DNA of 64,000 nucleotides from Nitrospirillum viridazoti CBAmc (GTDB lineage Bacteria; Pseudomonadota; Alphaproteobacteria; Azospirillales; Azospirillaceae). Within the stretch, counting starts at the first letter, position 1, and the number at the start of each line of letters is the position of its first letter. This document shows positions 43,520 to 52,617 of this stretch, piece after piece. The DNA is taken from the NCBI RefSeq assembly GCF_000730165.1, contig NZ_CP022111.1, positions 1,488,001-1,552,000 on the forward strand, in the 5' to 3' direction. The notes beneath the pieces were generated by a model. The model worked only from the letters and a program-made list of their open reading frames with translations, was not told where the DNA came from and ran no database searches. The translations under genes were made by a program, and so were the position numbers.

Positions 43520-46495
43520 TCAGGCGCCTTGCAGGACCGGCGGGTCACACTCCTCACACTCTTCCTTCAGCGCCTGTTCCGCCAGGCGGTCCAGGATCTG
43601 CTTCAGGTTGGCCAGATCGGTGGCGCAGCCCTGGGCCTCCGCCAGGATGCTGTCCATGATCTGAAAGCCCAGCGCCCGGTAGCTCTCGAATTGGGATTCG
43701 GAGAACCACTGGTCGGTGGTGGATTCGTGCGGGAAGGTGGGATGGCTGTTGGCATAGGCCTTCACGCCCGCCCCTTCATCGCAGTTATGGAAGCTGGCCT
43801 TGACGTACAGGATGATGCCCGGCTTGGCCGCCGGCCCGTCGGCCATGGCGTAGTCGATGACGCCCATGGCGTGATAGGGCACATCGGTCAGCGTCACCCC
43901 CGGCGCCGGCCGCGGCTGCATCTTCTGCAGTTCGTGGAAGCGGATGGGAATGCCGAAATCGATGCCGATCTTGCGCACAGCCATGCCCAGATCGGAGTAG
44001 GTGAAGGTGGGATCCTCACCGGCGTCGCTGATCACGATATAGCGGCAGCGGCGGCGGACCATCTCATAAAGGCCCAGATCCTCGAAATGGCCGCCGTCCG
44101 ACAGGGCAACATAAGGCTGGTCGTCCGTCGTCAGGCCGAAGGCGTCCTTCACCAGGGGTGCCGCCGCCGTCGGCGGGCCGTTGCGGTACCAGGACTTCTC
44201 CCCCACCGGCGCCGGATTGCCCAGCCACCAGCCCAGCCGCATGTTCAGCAGGGTCAGCAGCAGGGACACGGTGGGCGAGGAGTGGTAGCCGGCGTTGGGA
44301 TCCACCGCGGCGCCGGAGATGGCCATGGCCGTGCCCAGCGAGATGCCCGGGTTGGTGGGATCATCCTCCGGACGGGGTGGGCATTTCGGCTGGCGCGCGA
44401 ACGGCCACAGGCGGAGCCGGCGGCCGCTGTGCGACGAGCCACCGTACTTCGAGGACGGCCGGAAGGCGCCGCGATAGGCCACCAGGGTGCCGCCCGGCTG
44501 GTCCAACAGGGGGCACAGCGACGCCGCCCCGCTGTGCAGCGGCGTGATGGTGAAGGACATGCCCTTGCGCTGCTGCCACGCCAGATTACGGGTGGAGATG
44601 ACGTTCAGGGTCGTGTTCAGGACATGGAAGGGCCGCCAGTTGTCGCCCGTCCGGTCCTCACGCTTCGCCGGCCACAGCGACTGCATGGTGGGATTGTCGT
44701 CCATGTCGAAGCCGGTGAAGCGGTCCGGCTTGCGACCGATGTGCGATGCCCCGAGGAAGGCCCGGACCAAGCGGTTGCGGTAGAGGCCGTGCAGGGAGAA
44801 GCGGTTGATGTTGATGTACTTGGACGCGAAGAAGGCGATGATGCCCAGGATCACCCCCGCGATCACCAGCAGCGGCACCACCATGCTGCGCTCCTGCGCC
44901 TCCACCATGCCGCTCTGGAACAGCACCGACCCGGCGCTGTCCGGCAGGATGAGGTAGTTGCCGTAGGAGATCAGGTAGGCGAACAGGGAGTCGCGCAGCA
45001 CCACCAGGTCGATGACCGCCGACCCCAGCACCAGCAGCAGGGCGAAGAACAGGGGCGCCGACAGGCTGGCCGCCACATTGTAGGCGATGGCCACGGGGCT
45101 GCGGTTGGGGGCCTGGTTGGACGGCTGGGCCGAGGTGCGGCCGCTGCCGCCCGTCAGCCAGCCGACCATGGCGGTGGCGCCGCCGCCGGCCACCATCCAG
45201 TCGAACAGGGCCTGCGTGCCCAGTTCCACCTGCCCGGCCGTCCACGACCCCAGGAGCGCCAGGGCCACGCCGGCGATCCAGGCGATGCAGATCGCCAGGT
45301 ACCAGCCGGCCGACCGCGCGAACCACTCGCGCTGCTCATCCGAGCGGGGGGTGTTGCTGGTCAGCGCCACATAGCAGGTCTCGGCCATCAGCTGCGACAC
45401 CAGCAGCCACGGCGGCGCGAACAGCAGCAACAGCAGCAGGCGCACGGCCGGATCACCGCCGGAGCCGATGATATGGGCGCCGAAGCCCAGGAAGGCGCCG
45501 TAGGCGATGCCCGCAACCAGCCAGCCCCAGGTGGTGCGGTGCTTCAGCCGCGCCCAGCGCTTGAGGTCCAGCAGCGCGGTGAACAGCTCCCCCGTCGTGA
45601 GCAGGGTGATGAGCTGGGCCGCCCCGTAGACGACGAAGCCGAGGATGCCGCCGAAGACCAGCAAGTCGGCCAGCGGCGTGACGATCAGCAGCTGATAGCC
45701 GATGGTGGTGTCCAGGGCCCCGGTCCAGGCGACGCCGGCCAGGAACATGGGCAGCAGGTTGCCCTTGAGGAATTGTCCCTGTGTTGGGCTGGCCGTGCCG
45801 CTGAGCCTCATGGCGCGTAGCGTGAACCTTAGTCCTATGAGCACGAGGGCCAGGGAGATGACAGCCAGGATGACCAGGGCCAAGCCGTACTTCTGGTCGC
45901 CGAAGGGATGCGACAGCCAGGCCACGCCCACGGCAGCCAGCTTCACCACCACCAGGCTCAACAGGAACAGCGGGATCAGCAGCACCCAGTTCAGCAGCAG
46001 GTTGCGCAGGATCATCGCCGCCGCCGCCCAGGTGTCGGCCGAGACCAGGCCCACCTTGGGCGTCAGATAGTTGCTGTCGCGGCGCAGGTCGCCGATGGCC
46101 GTGGGTTCAACGGCGCTGACCTCATGGCCGCGGGTGTTCAGCTGCGGCAGCACGTCGGCATAGGGCTGGCGCGAAAGCCAGGCCGACAGCCAGCTGCCGA
46201 TATAACCGCCGCCGGAGACGGTGGAAAGATAGTTGAACTGGCCCAACAGCGCCTTGTCCGGCGGCGGCAGGCGGAAGTCCTTGCAGGGCCGCGGCCGGGC
46301 GGCCAGCGCCTGGATGATGCCTAAGCCGAAGGTGGCGCTGCGGATGCCGCCGCCCGACAGGCAGAGGGCGGTGGATTCCAGGGTGTTGAGCGCCAGGGTC
46401 AGGTCCTCGTCCTGCACCCCGTCGAGCACATGGTCACCATGGATGCTCTTGGCCTCGGCCCGCAGAACCTCGATGGTGCTAAGCGGATTGGTCAT
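43520..46495 (-). CDS. patatin-like phospholipase with a large membrane insertion
   Basis: A 991-residue protein. The N-terminal patatin part has the oxyanion loop SGGGIRSATFG (residues 47-57) and nucleophile-type STVSGGGYIGS (Ser94). The catalytic Asp lies in LSDGGHFEDLGLYE (Asp800), about 700 residues later, and between them are about nine hydrophobic segments (for example WVLLIPLFLLSLVVVKLAAV, VFGGILGFVVYGAAQLITLL). The catalytic domain is thus split by a polytopic membrane domain. It would hydrolyse acyl lipids at a membrane. A Cys-rich tail (EECEECD) is unusual. It is the last gene after GMC and di-haem genes in the operon. Confidence 0.8.
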   Translation of the reverse strand: MTNPLSTIEVLRAEAKSIHGDHVLDGVQDEDLTLALNTLESTALCLSGGGIRSATFGLGIIQALAARPRPCKDFRLPPPDKALLGQFNYLSTVSGGGYIGSWLSAWLSRQPYADVLPQLNTRGHEVSAVEPTAIGDLRRDSNYLTPKVGLVSADTWAAAAMILRNLLLNWVLLIPLFLLSLVVVKLAAVGVAWLSHPFGDQKYGLALVILAVISLALVLIGLRFTLRAMRLSGTASPTQGQFLKGNLLPMFLAGVAWTGALDTTIGYQLLIVTPLADLLVFGGILGFVVYGAAQLITLLTTGELFTALLDLKRWARLKHRTTWGWLVAGIAYGAFLGFGAHIIGSGGDPAVRLLLLLLFAPPWLLVSQLMAETCYVALTSNTPRSDEQREWFARSAGWYLAICIAWIAGVALALLGSWTAGQVELGTQALFDWMVAGGGATAMVGWLTGGSGRTSAQPSNQAPNRSPVAIAYNVAASLSAPLFFALLLVLGSAVIDLVVLRDSLFAYLISYGNYLILPDSAGSVLFQSGMVEAQERSMVVPLLVIAGVILGIIAFFASKYININRFSLHGLYRNRLVRAFLGASHIGRKPDRFTGFDMDDNPTMQSLWPAKREDRTGDNWRPFHVLNTTLNVISTRNLAWQQRKGMSFTITPLHSGAASLCPLLDQPGGTLVAYRGAFRPSSKYGGSSHSGRRLRLWPFARQPKCPPRPEDDPTNPGISLGTAMAISGAAVDPNAGYHSSPTVSLLLTLLNMRLGWWLGNPAPVGEKSWYRNGPPTAAAPLVKDAFGLTTDDQPYVALSDGGHFEDLGLYEMVRRRCRYIVISDAGEDPTFTYSDLGMAVRKIGIDFGIPIRFHELQKMQPRPAPGVTLTDVPYHAMGVIDYAMADGPAAKPGIILYVKASFHNCDEGAGVKAYANSHPTFPHESTTDQWFSESQFESYRALGFQIMDSILAEAQGCATDLANLKQILDRLAEQALKEECEECDPPVLQGA

Positions 46496-46514
46496 TGGTC
46501 TAGCCCCCTGATTC

Positions 46515-48491
46515 TCACGCCCGCGCCTGATGGCGGCGGTTCTGCTGGCAACGGGTCTGCTCGATGATCACCTCGGCCGCCTTCTCGCCGATCATGTAGA
46601 CGGCGCTGACGATGAAGTAGCCGGGGATGCGCGGGAAAACGGAGGCGTCCACCACCCGCAAGCCCTTGACCCCATGGACGCGGAAGTCGCTGGACAGCAC
46701 GCCACCCCCCGTGGCGCTGCCGATGGCGCAGGTGCAGGAGGCGTGGTGCCCCCAGGCATGGGTGCGCACGAAGTGCTTCAGCTCCTCATCCGTCTGGATG
46801 GCGGGCCCCGGCAGCAGTTCCTGCTTGGCGATGCCCTGGTCATATAGCTTCTTGGTGACGGCGCGCACGAAGCGGATGCCCTCGACCACGCTGTCCAGGT
46901 CCTGCCCCGACTTGTCGGTCCCTTCCTCGAAGTAATGGAAGTTGATGTAGGGGGTGTCGCGCGGGTTGGCCGACCGCAGGGTCACCTCGCCACCGCGGTT
47001 CAGCGTGTGCGCCTTCAGCACCGCCCAGGTCAGCATGTTCAGATGCTCCGGGAACAGGCTGGAATAACCGGGGTAGTAGCCGCGGAACTCACCCAGCAGG
47101 CCGAAGCAGAACAGATCGGGCATGGGCCGTTCGGGTGCCGAGCGCTTGGTGACGGCCAGCACGGCGCCGTTGGTGGTGTAGACCCCCTCGCGCTTCTCCT
47201 TCCATTGCTGGTACTGCGGATCGCCGGCGGCGAACTTGGCGCCCTTCAGCACCTCCCAGTCCGTGGTCATCTCGTTGACGACGCCGACCTCGTACCGGTC
47301 CTGCAGGTTGCGGCCCACGCCGGGGCTGTCGACCCGCACCGGGATGTTGAATTTCTCCAGTGTTTCCCTGGGCCCGATGCCCGACAGCATCAGCAGCTGC
47401 GGCGTGTTGAAGGCGCCGCCGGACAGGATGACCTCATGCTTGGCGTAGACGGCGCGTTTTTCTCCACCCGTGCCCTGGGCGAAGGAGGCGGCATACAGCT
47501 TCTCACCCTTCTCATATTCCACGCCGATGGCGCGCGGCTCACCCCCCAGCGGCCCGTCCAGCGGCGTGGACTCGTCGAACAGGACGCGGGTGACCAGGGC
47601 ATCGAGTTCGATGTGCAGGCGGTCGGGATGCTTCTCCGCCACCTCCAGCAGGCGCTCGCGCGTGCCGGTGCGGGCATGGTTGCGGTTGGACAGGGGGACG
47701 TAGCGCAGGCCGAACGCGTCCGCGTCCACCAGCTGCACGTCGTTGGGATCCCCCTCCCCCTCCAGCAGCCATTCGAAGCCCTGGTCGGGGTTGGGATCGC
47801 GCAGCAGCACGGCCTTGGCGCAATCCAGCAGTCCCTGGATCAGGGGCTTGTCGCCCAGCGCCTGCAGCGGGATGGCCTTCTGGGTGTGCAGCCAGCCGCG
47901 GAAGCCGTGGCCCGACGGATTGATCAAGCCCAGGCTCAGCCAGTACAGCAGGCGGTAGAACCAGCGGTAGTGGCAGTTCTCCAGCTTGCGGAACAGCCGG
48001 CGCATGGCCTCCGGCTTCCAGCTGATATCGCCGGTCAGGTCGGCGATGAACTGCCAGTCCTCGTTGTTGGGGTAGACGACGATCTGGGCGTTATGCGCCG
48101 TGCAGCCGCCCAGGGTGCCGGCGCGGGGATAGAGGATGCCATCGACCGGCCGCCCGTTAGGCGGTGGATACACCGGCACATACTTGGGGTCGGAGGTCTG
48201 CACCGCCTGATCGCTGTAGTGGCGCACGAAGAAGTCCCAGCGCATGCCCGTGTTTTCCGAGGCGAAGGCGTGGAGCACCGGAACGTCGTAATCGTCCGGC
48301 AAACGGTTCTCGTTCGGATAATAGGGATCGCCCCCATGGGATTTGCGCGGGTCCCCCCCCGCCTCCAGCACCAGGACGGTATACCCTGCCTCCGCCAGGC
48401 GGGCCGCCACCGTGCCGCCACCGGCGCCGGAACCGACGACGATGAAATCATATTGAGCGGATTGAACGGATGCGTCGTTTACATCTGCCAT
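46515..48491 (-). CDS. GMC-family FAD-dependent oxidoreductase
   Basis: A 658-residue flavoprotein of the glucose-methanol-choline family. The FAD site is VVGSGAGGGTVAARLAEAG (residues 18-36), the second signature is ILSGGAFNTPQLLMLSGIGP, and the C-terminal active-site segment is HAWGHHASCTCAIGS with DASVFPRIPGYFIVSAVYMI. No signal peptide is seen, so it acts in the cytosol or on the membrane face. GMC enzymes oxidise alcohols, sterols or sugars; the substrate is unknown. ATG 48491 is chosen over 48551. It lies 19 bases before the patatin gene and 91 bases after the di-haem gene. Confidence 0.88.
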   Translation of the reverse strand: MADVNDASVQSAQYDFIVVGSGAGGGTVAARLAEAGYTVLVLEAGGDPRKSHGGDPYYPNENRLPDDYDVPVLHAFASENTGMRWDFFVRHYSDQAVQTSDPKYVPVYPPPNGRPVDGILYPRAGTLGGCTAHNAQIVVYPNNEDWQFIADLTGDISWKPEAMRRLFRKLENCHYRWFYRLLYWLSLGLINPSGHGFRGWLHTQKAIPLQALGDKPLIQGLLDCAKAVLLRDPNPDQGFEWLLEGEGDPNDVQLVDADAFGLRYVPLSNRNHARTGTRERLLEVAEKHPDRLHIELDALVTRVLFDESTPLDGPLGGEPRAIGVEYEKGEKLYAASFAQGTGGEKRAVYAKHEVILSGGAFNTPQLLMLSGIGPRETLEKFNIPVRVDSPGVGRNLQDRYEVGVVNEMTTDWEVLKGAKFAAGDPQYQQWKEKREGVYTTNGAVLAVTKRSAPERPMPDLFCFGLLGEFRGYYPGYSSLFPEHLNMLTWAVLKAHTLNRGGEVTLRSANPRDTPYINFHYFEEGTDKSGQDLDSVVEGIRFVRAVTKKLYDQGIAKQELLPGPAIQTDEELKHFVRTHAWGHHASCTCAIGSATGGGVLSSDFRVHGVKGLRVVDASVFPRIPGYFIVSAVYMIGEKAAEVIIEQTRCQQNRRHQARA

Positions 48492-48536
48492 AGCCTGTCC
48501 CCCATGCCTGGCCCGTGGGAATGCCGCCCCCAACCG

Positions 48537-48559
48537 CCGGCCGCGGAGCACGCGGCCGG
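48537..48559 (-). terminator. hairpin between di-haem and GMC genes
   Basis: CCGGCCGCG (48537-48545) pairs perfectly with CGCGGCCGG (48551-48559) with a 5-base loop. No U-tract, so it may set the relative levels of the two transcript parts rather than stop transcription. Confidence 0.5.
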
Positions 48560-48582
48560 ACGGGGTTTGAAGGGCGGGGTGG

Positions 48583-51144
48583 TCAGAAGGTCTTCAGGAA
48601 TTCGATCAGCGCTTCCTTGTCGTCGTCGCTGAGCGCCGTCGTCTCGGGCGTGAAGCTGGTCCCGAAGTAGTGGCCGCGGTTGACCTCGAAATCCGGGCAC
48701 TTGCTGAAGTCCAGCAGCGGCTTCCGGAGGTTGGCGAACACCTTGCGCGCCTCCTCGTCCGTCGCGTTCTTGGGCAGCTGCGCCAAGTCGTGGGTCGCTT
48801 TTTTCAGCAGCTGCAGCAGCTGGACATAGCGGGGCAGGTTCTCCGCCAGGGTGGCGTCGTCCTTGTACAGCTCGGTGTTGGAGATGAGGTTGACCGGCGT
48901 GTCCTTCGGGATGGGCCCCACCATCAGGTCGCCGTCGCCGAAGATGCTGGGCAGCCAACGGTGCAGCGGGCTGAGCAGCGGCTTCAGGAAGCCGGGCAGG
49001 AAGCCGCCGGGCACCTTCAGATAGCTGCCGACGCTGGTGCGGTCGATGAGGAACACGCCCTTGTCGCCCAGCAGCTTGTCGTGGGGACGCGTCTCGGGCC
49101 ACAGCATCTGCCGGATCGAGACCTCAAAGGTCTTCACGCGTTCCTCGACCGACGGATCCAACGGATTAAACGGGTAGTAAGGCTTCTGGTTGGGCGGCGG
49201 CGGCGGCAGCGGCTGCTGCGCGTAGAATGACCCACCGGGCCAGCCCACCGTATTGTTCACCAGGTAGGGCGCCGTCGACCACAGGGCCACCAGCGAGGGC
49301 ACGCGGGTGTAGCCGCGGCCGCCGGCCGGCATGACGTAGTCCTTCTCCTCACCCGTGAAGGGATCGTGGATCTTGACGGTGCCGACGGACGGCAGCTGCT
49401 TGTAGGAGGTCGAGGAGAAGTTGTCCCAGATGTTGCCGGCGATGGCGTTCGTGGCCAGCGGGCTGCAGGCGTTGGTCTGCAACAGGGTCACGGGCACGCG
49501 CATGTCGGTGGAAAGGTAATTTCCTTCCAGGAAGTCCGGCGCCTTCACCATCTCCTTCATCTGCGCCTTGAACTCGTCAGACTTCACCCAAGCCCAGTAC
49601 TGGTTCCAGCAGGCCAGGTAGTTGGGGCCGTTGCAGGTCTTGAAGTCGATTTCCTTCGGCGCCGGCGGCTGCTTGCTGGAATGGCAGCCGGCGCAGGTCT
49701 CGGCGAACACCTCCTTGCCCCGGTTCAGCTGGAGCTGGGCAGCGGGCGCGGCGGCGGTTATGTACTTCTGGCCGCCCGGCGCGTCGGCCAGCTTGTGGCC
49801 CTTCTGGATATCCGTGTTCAGGAAGTACGCAGCCAGGTCGGCGGTCTGTGCTTCCGTCGCCTGCCAATAGCTGGAGTTCTTGCGGCCCACCTCGATCTGG
49901 ATGGCCGTGTTGGGCACGCCGCCGAACAGCGGGTTGAAGTGGCGCAGCCATTCCTCGCTGAACAGGCCGATGTTGATGAAGACGCGGTTCAGCGCCCCCT
50001 GCACGCCGACACTGTCGGAACCGTCCTTCAGCACGTGCGGGGTCATCACCTGTTTGGTCGCGCTATCAAAGGTGCCCGGCAGGAATTCGTTGTTCAGTTC
50101 GCCCCCGCTCAGCGTCTCCACCCCCCCGCGCTTCGCGGCGATCTCCATACGGGCCTTCAGCTCGTAGACGGCGTTCATGGTGCGGGGGTTGTTGATGTAA
50201 TCGGTGGAAACCAGCGAGGTGTCCAACGCGCCGGGGCGCGAGGTGTGCACCAGCTGGATCAGGTAGTTCTGCTCGCTCGTCTTGCGCTCCGGCGAGCCCG
50301 GCTTGCCGTAGTTCCAGCCGAAAATGCGGTCGATCCAGAAATACTGGGCGCCGACCACAGCGCTCATGTTCTCCCACTTCGGGTTTTCCGGGTCGGCCGG
50401 CGGGTGGGTCGGGCTGGGCCCCACATGGCAGAAGCCGCAGGCCATGCCCACGCGGTAGGGGCGGACCAGGTTCTTGTCGTTGTAGTAGTCCGGATCACTG
50501 TAATATTTCTCGGCGTTCCAATGCTTCTTCGCCTTTTCGTCGAAGTCTGGATTGGGAAACAGGCGCAGACCGACGATACCCGTGGGATAGCCATAGTAGG
50601 AACCCACCGGCACGGTCACGCCGCGCGCGCCGATCTTGACGCCGGGATACTTCTTCTCATTGGCGAACGGATCGTCAGGACAGTTGGGATCGTCCTTGGA
50701 ACTCACCCGCTGATCCAACCACAGGCCGTACGGGTCCTTCGAGCCATCCTTGGGCTCCACGAAGCAGGGCTCATTCATCAAGCCCAGTTGCTCGAATCGG
50801 TTGTGGCGGCCGTAGGCAAGGCCTTTATGATCTTTATCACCCTTATAACTGGAGATGGTCTTCAGCAGATCGAAGTTGCCGAAGGCGCTATTGGTGATGG
50901 CGTCCCAGAAGCGGTCGTTGCCGCCGGTCCACACCACCCAGTTGTTGCGGCCCTTGACCTCATCCGCGGTCAGCTTAACGCCGCCGTCCATGTCCTTGAA
51001 ATAGTCCTCGTCGGCGGCCGGGAAGGTGTCGGCGGGCCGTCCGGCCCGCATCGCCTCATCCTTCACCTGCTTGTCACCGCAGCCAGACAGCAGCAGCACC
51101 GCCGCCACCAGGGTCGCAAAGACCCCAAGACCGATCCGCGCCAT
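48583..51144 (-). CDS. di-haem c-type cytochrome lipoprotein (oxygenase/peroxidase-like)
   Basis: An 853-residue exported protein. The signal is a lipoprotein type (TLVAAVLLLSGC, Cys22). Two haem c motifs are present, CGFCH (Cys236, Cys239) and CAGCH (Cys484, Cys487), about 250 residues apart, a spacing like that in RoxA-type rubber oxygenases and di-haem peroxidases. Many aromatic residues flank the first haem (GAQYFWIDRIFGW). It may oxygenate or peroxidise a hydrophobic substrate in the periplasm. RoxA/RoxB or fatty-acid oxygenases are possible relatives, but I cannot confirm an orthologue. ATG 51144 follows GAGGTGGGGC. Confidence 0.7.
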   Translation of the reverse strand: MARIGLGVFATLVAAVLLLSGCGDKQVKDEAMRAGRPADTFPAADEDYFKDMDGGVKLTADEVKGRNNWVVWTGGNDRFWDAITNSAFGNFDLLKTISSYKGDKDHKGLAYGRHNRFEQLGLMNEPCFVEPKDGSKDPYGLWLDQRVSSKDDPNCPDDPFANEKKYPGVKIGARGVTVPVGSYYGYPTGIVGLRLFPNPDFDEKAKKHWNAEKYYSDPDYYNDKNLVRPYRVGMACGFCHVGPSPTHPPADPENPKWENMSAVVGAQYFWIDRIFGWNYGKPGSPERKTSEQNYLIQLVHTSRPGALDTSLVSTDYINNPRTMNAVYELKARMEIAAKRGGVETLSGGELNNEFLPGTFDSATKQVMTPHVLKDGSDSVGVQGALNRVFINIGLFSEEWLRHFNPLFGGVPNTAIQIEVGRKNSSYWQATEAQTADLAAYFLNTDIQKGHKLADAPGGQKYITAAAPAAQLQLNRGKEVFAETCAGCHSSKQPPAPKEIDFKTCNGPNYLACWNQYWAWVKSDEFKAQMKEMVKAPDFLEGNYLSTDMRVPVTLLQTNACSPLATNAIAGNIWDNFSSTSYKQLPSVGTVKIHDPFTGEEKDYVMPAGGRGYTRVPSLVALWSTAPYLVNNTVGWPGGSFYAQQPLPPPPPNQKPYYPFNPLDPSVEERVKTFEVSIRQMLWPETRPHDKLLGDKGVFLIDRTSVGSYLKVPGGFLPGFLKPLLSPLHRWLPSIFGDGDLMVGPIPKDTPVNLISNTELYKDDATLAENLPRYVQLLQLLKKATHDLAQLPKNATDEEARKVFANLRKPLLDFSKCPDFEVNRGHYFGTSFTPETTALSDDDKEALIEFLKTF

Positions 51145-51185
51145 GCCCCACCTCGCGCCCTGAAAAGTTGTTCGTTGGTCTGGAC

Positions 51186-51191
51186 ATTATA
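51186..51191 (-). promoter_or_regulatory. TATAAT box of the di-haem operon
   Basis: A perfect minus-strand TATAAT lies about 42 bases before the di-haem start codon, inside an inverted repeat CTGGA-N6-TCCAG (51180-51195). A consensus -35 is not seen. Confidence 0.45.
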
Positions 51192-51228
51192 TCCAGAGCG
51201 AACTAGTCTCAAGCCAAAGATACAACCT

Positions 51229-51248
51229 ACAGGAAATATAGTTCCTGT
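51229..51248. promoter_or_regulatory. inverted repeat between the divergent operons
   Basis: ACAGGAA (51229-51235) and TTCCTGT (51242-51248) with a 6-base gap, centred between the di-haem and DUF4331 genes. It could be a shared operator. Outer bases ACAA (51222-51225) and TTGT (51248-51251) extend the symmetry. Confidence 0.45.
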
Positions 51249-51426
51249 TGTTACGCCGTTTATCTCGAATTTGATATCCGGCTTCCACCCCTAAAGTGTA
51301 AGGCCACCCTTCAGAACGACATAACCCTTCCGGTAGGGCATCGGTGGCTGAGAAAGCTGAATTCCATTCAAAATCAATGCGATGTTGCACATCGCGCGAA
51401 CCTGGCGGGACTGACGGAGGAAGACG

Positions 51427-52617
51427 ATGGGGCGCATCTTCAACAGGACCATGGGCCTGAACAGCCTGGGAAAAGCGCTGCGGCGGGCGCGGCTGGCGGG
51501 GCTCGTGCTGGTTGCATGCCTGGGCTTGGCGAACCCACAACCTGGGCGCGCGTCGGACCATGCCGACCCGACCAACCTGACCGACCCGACGGCCAACATC
51601 ACGGATCTGTTCTTCTACCCGGACGGGGACGACATGATCCTGATCTTCGACGTCAACCGCGCCCTGCTGGCGCCCAAACCGTACGACCTGGCGCCGTATG
51701 ATTATGAGATCCACATGGACCTCACCACGCCGGTGTCCTTCCAGGATCCGGTCATCCGCGCCCGCTATGGCGGCACGGTGCTGGTGCCCGACCAGATCCA
51801 TCCCGATGTCACCATCAAGGTGAAGCTGCAGGACGACGTGACGGTGAACACCATCACCTACACGGGTCTGAAGGACACCGACAAGATCAAGACCTATTTC
51901 GGCGTGCGCGACGATCCCTTCGTCTTCCCGCGCTTCTTCAAGAAGAACGTCATCGCCATGGTGATGCGCATCCCCAAGAGCGCGTTCCCGGCGGACCAGC
52001 ACGACTTCATCCTGTGGGGCACCACGGCCAAGGACGGGACGGAGATCGACCATGTCGGCCGGTCCATCCGCACCCAGCTGCCGCGCTTCGGCTTCATCAA
52101 CACGATGCCGCCCAAGGACCAGCTGAAGGCGCTGATGGCGCGCAAGGCCAAGCTGGACAACATCTACAACTACCTGCACAGCGCCAAGGAATGGTGGGCG
52201 ATAGCGGCGGCGGACTTCCTGCAGTTCACCCTGCAGCTGCGGCCCTATGACCTGCAGCCCGACGTCATGGTCTACACCGACCGCTTCCCCGTCGGTTACC
52301 CCAACGGCCGCCTGCTGACCGACGACGTCGTGGCCCAGACCTGCGCCTTCGGCGACTGCCTGCTGCAGGAAATCTCCTTCATCGAGGGGCCCTACCCGCG
52401 CGCCACGATGAACGACAAGCCATTCAGCGCTGAATGGCCCTATCTGGCGCCACAATGGCCGGACCAGACGCCGGCGCCGTCCAACGCCCACAGCGTCCTG
52501 CCCTGGGTCATCCTGGGCGTGATCGTGCTGCTGCTGGTCAGCTGGGGAATCGTGGAGATCATCCGCCGCCTGGTCCGGCACCTGCTGCGCTGGTGGTGGC
52601 GCCGGATTGACGCCTGA
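51427..52617 (+). CDS. DUF4331 protein with C-terminal membrane anchor
   Basis: A 396-residue protein. It has a signal-like N-terminus, followed by the DUF4331 signature SDHADPTNLTDPTANITDLFF and ILIFDVNRALL, and a C-terminal transmembrane helix (VLPWVILGVIVLLLVSWGIVEII) with a basic tail (WWWRRIDA). DUF4331 proteins are secreted and of unknown function. ATG 51427 follows GGAGGAAG; ATG 51451 is an alternative. The next gene starts at the last base of its stop codon. First gene of a plus-strand operon. Confidence 0.75.
   Translation: MGRIFNRTMGLNSLGKALRRARLAGLVLVACLGLANPQPGRASDHADPTNLTDPTANITDLFFYPDGDDMILIFDVNRALLAPKPYDLAPYDYEIHMDLTTPVSFQDPVIRARYGGTVLVPDQIHPDVTIKVKLQDDVTVNTITYTGLKDTDKIKTYFGVRDDPFVFPRFFKKNVIAMVMRIPKSAFPADQHDFILWGTTAKDGTEIDHVGRSIRTQLPRFGFINTMPPKDQLKALMARKAKLDNIYNYLHSAKEWWAIAAADFLQFTLQLRPYDLQPDVMVYTDRFPVGYPNGRLLTDDVVAQTCAFGDCLLQEISFIEGPYPRATMNDKPFSAEWPYLAPQWPDQTPAPSNAHSVLPWVILGVIVLLLVSWGIVEIIRRLVRHLLRWWWRRIDA

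Noticed and set aside
43490-45820. 776-codon plus-strand frame opposite the patatin gene
   Set aside because: No signal, domain or start; rich in Gln/Gly/Arg/His as expected of antisense GC-rich frames. The minus strand has patatin motifs.
49366-51294. 642-codon plus-strand frame opposite the di-haem gene
   Set aside because: Antisense shadow; the haem motifs are on the minus strand.
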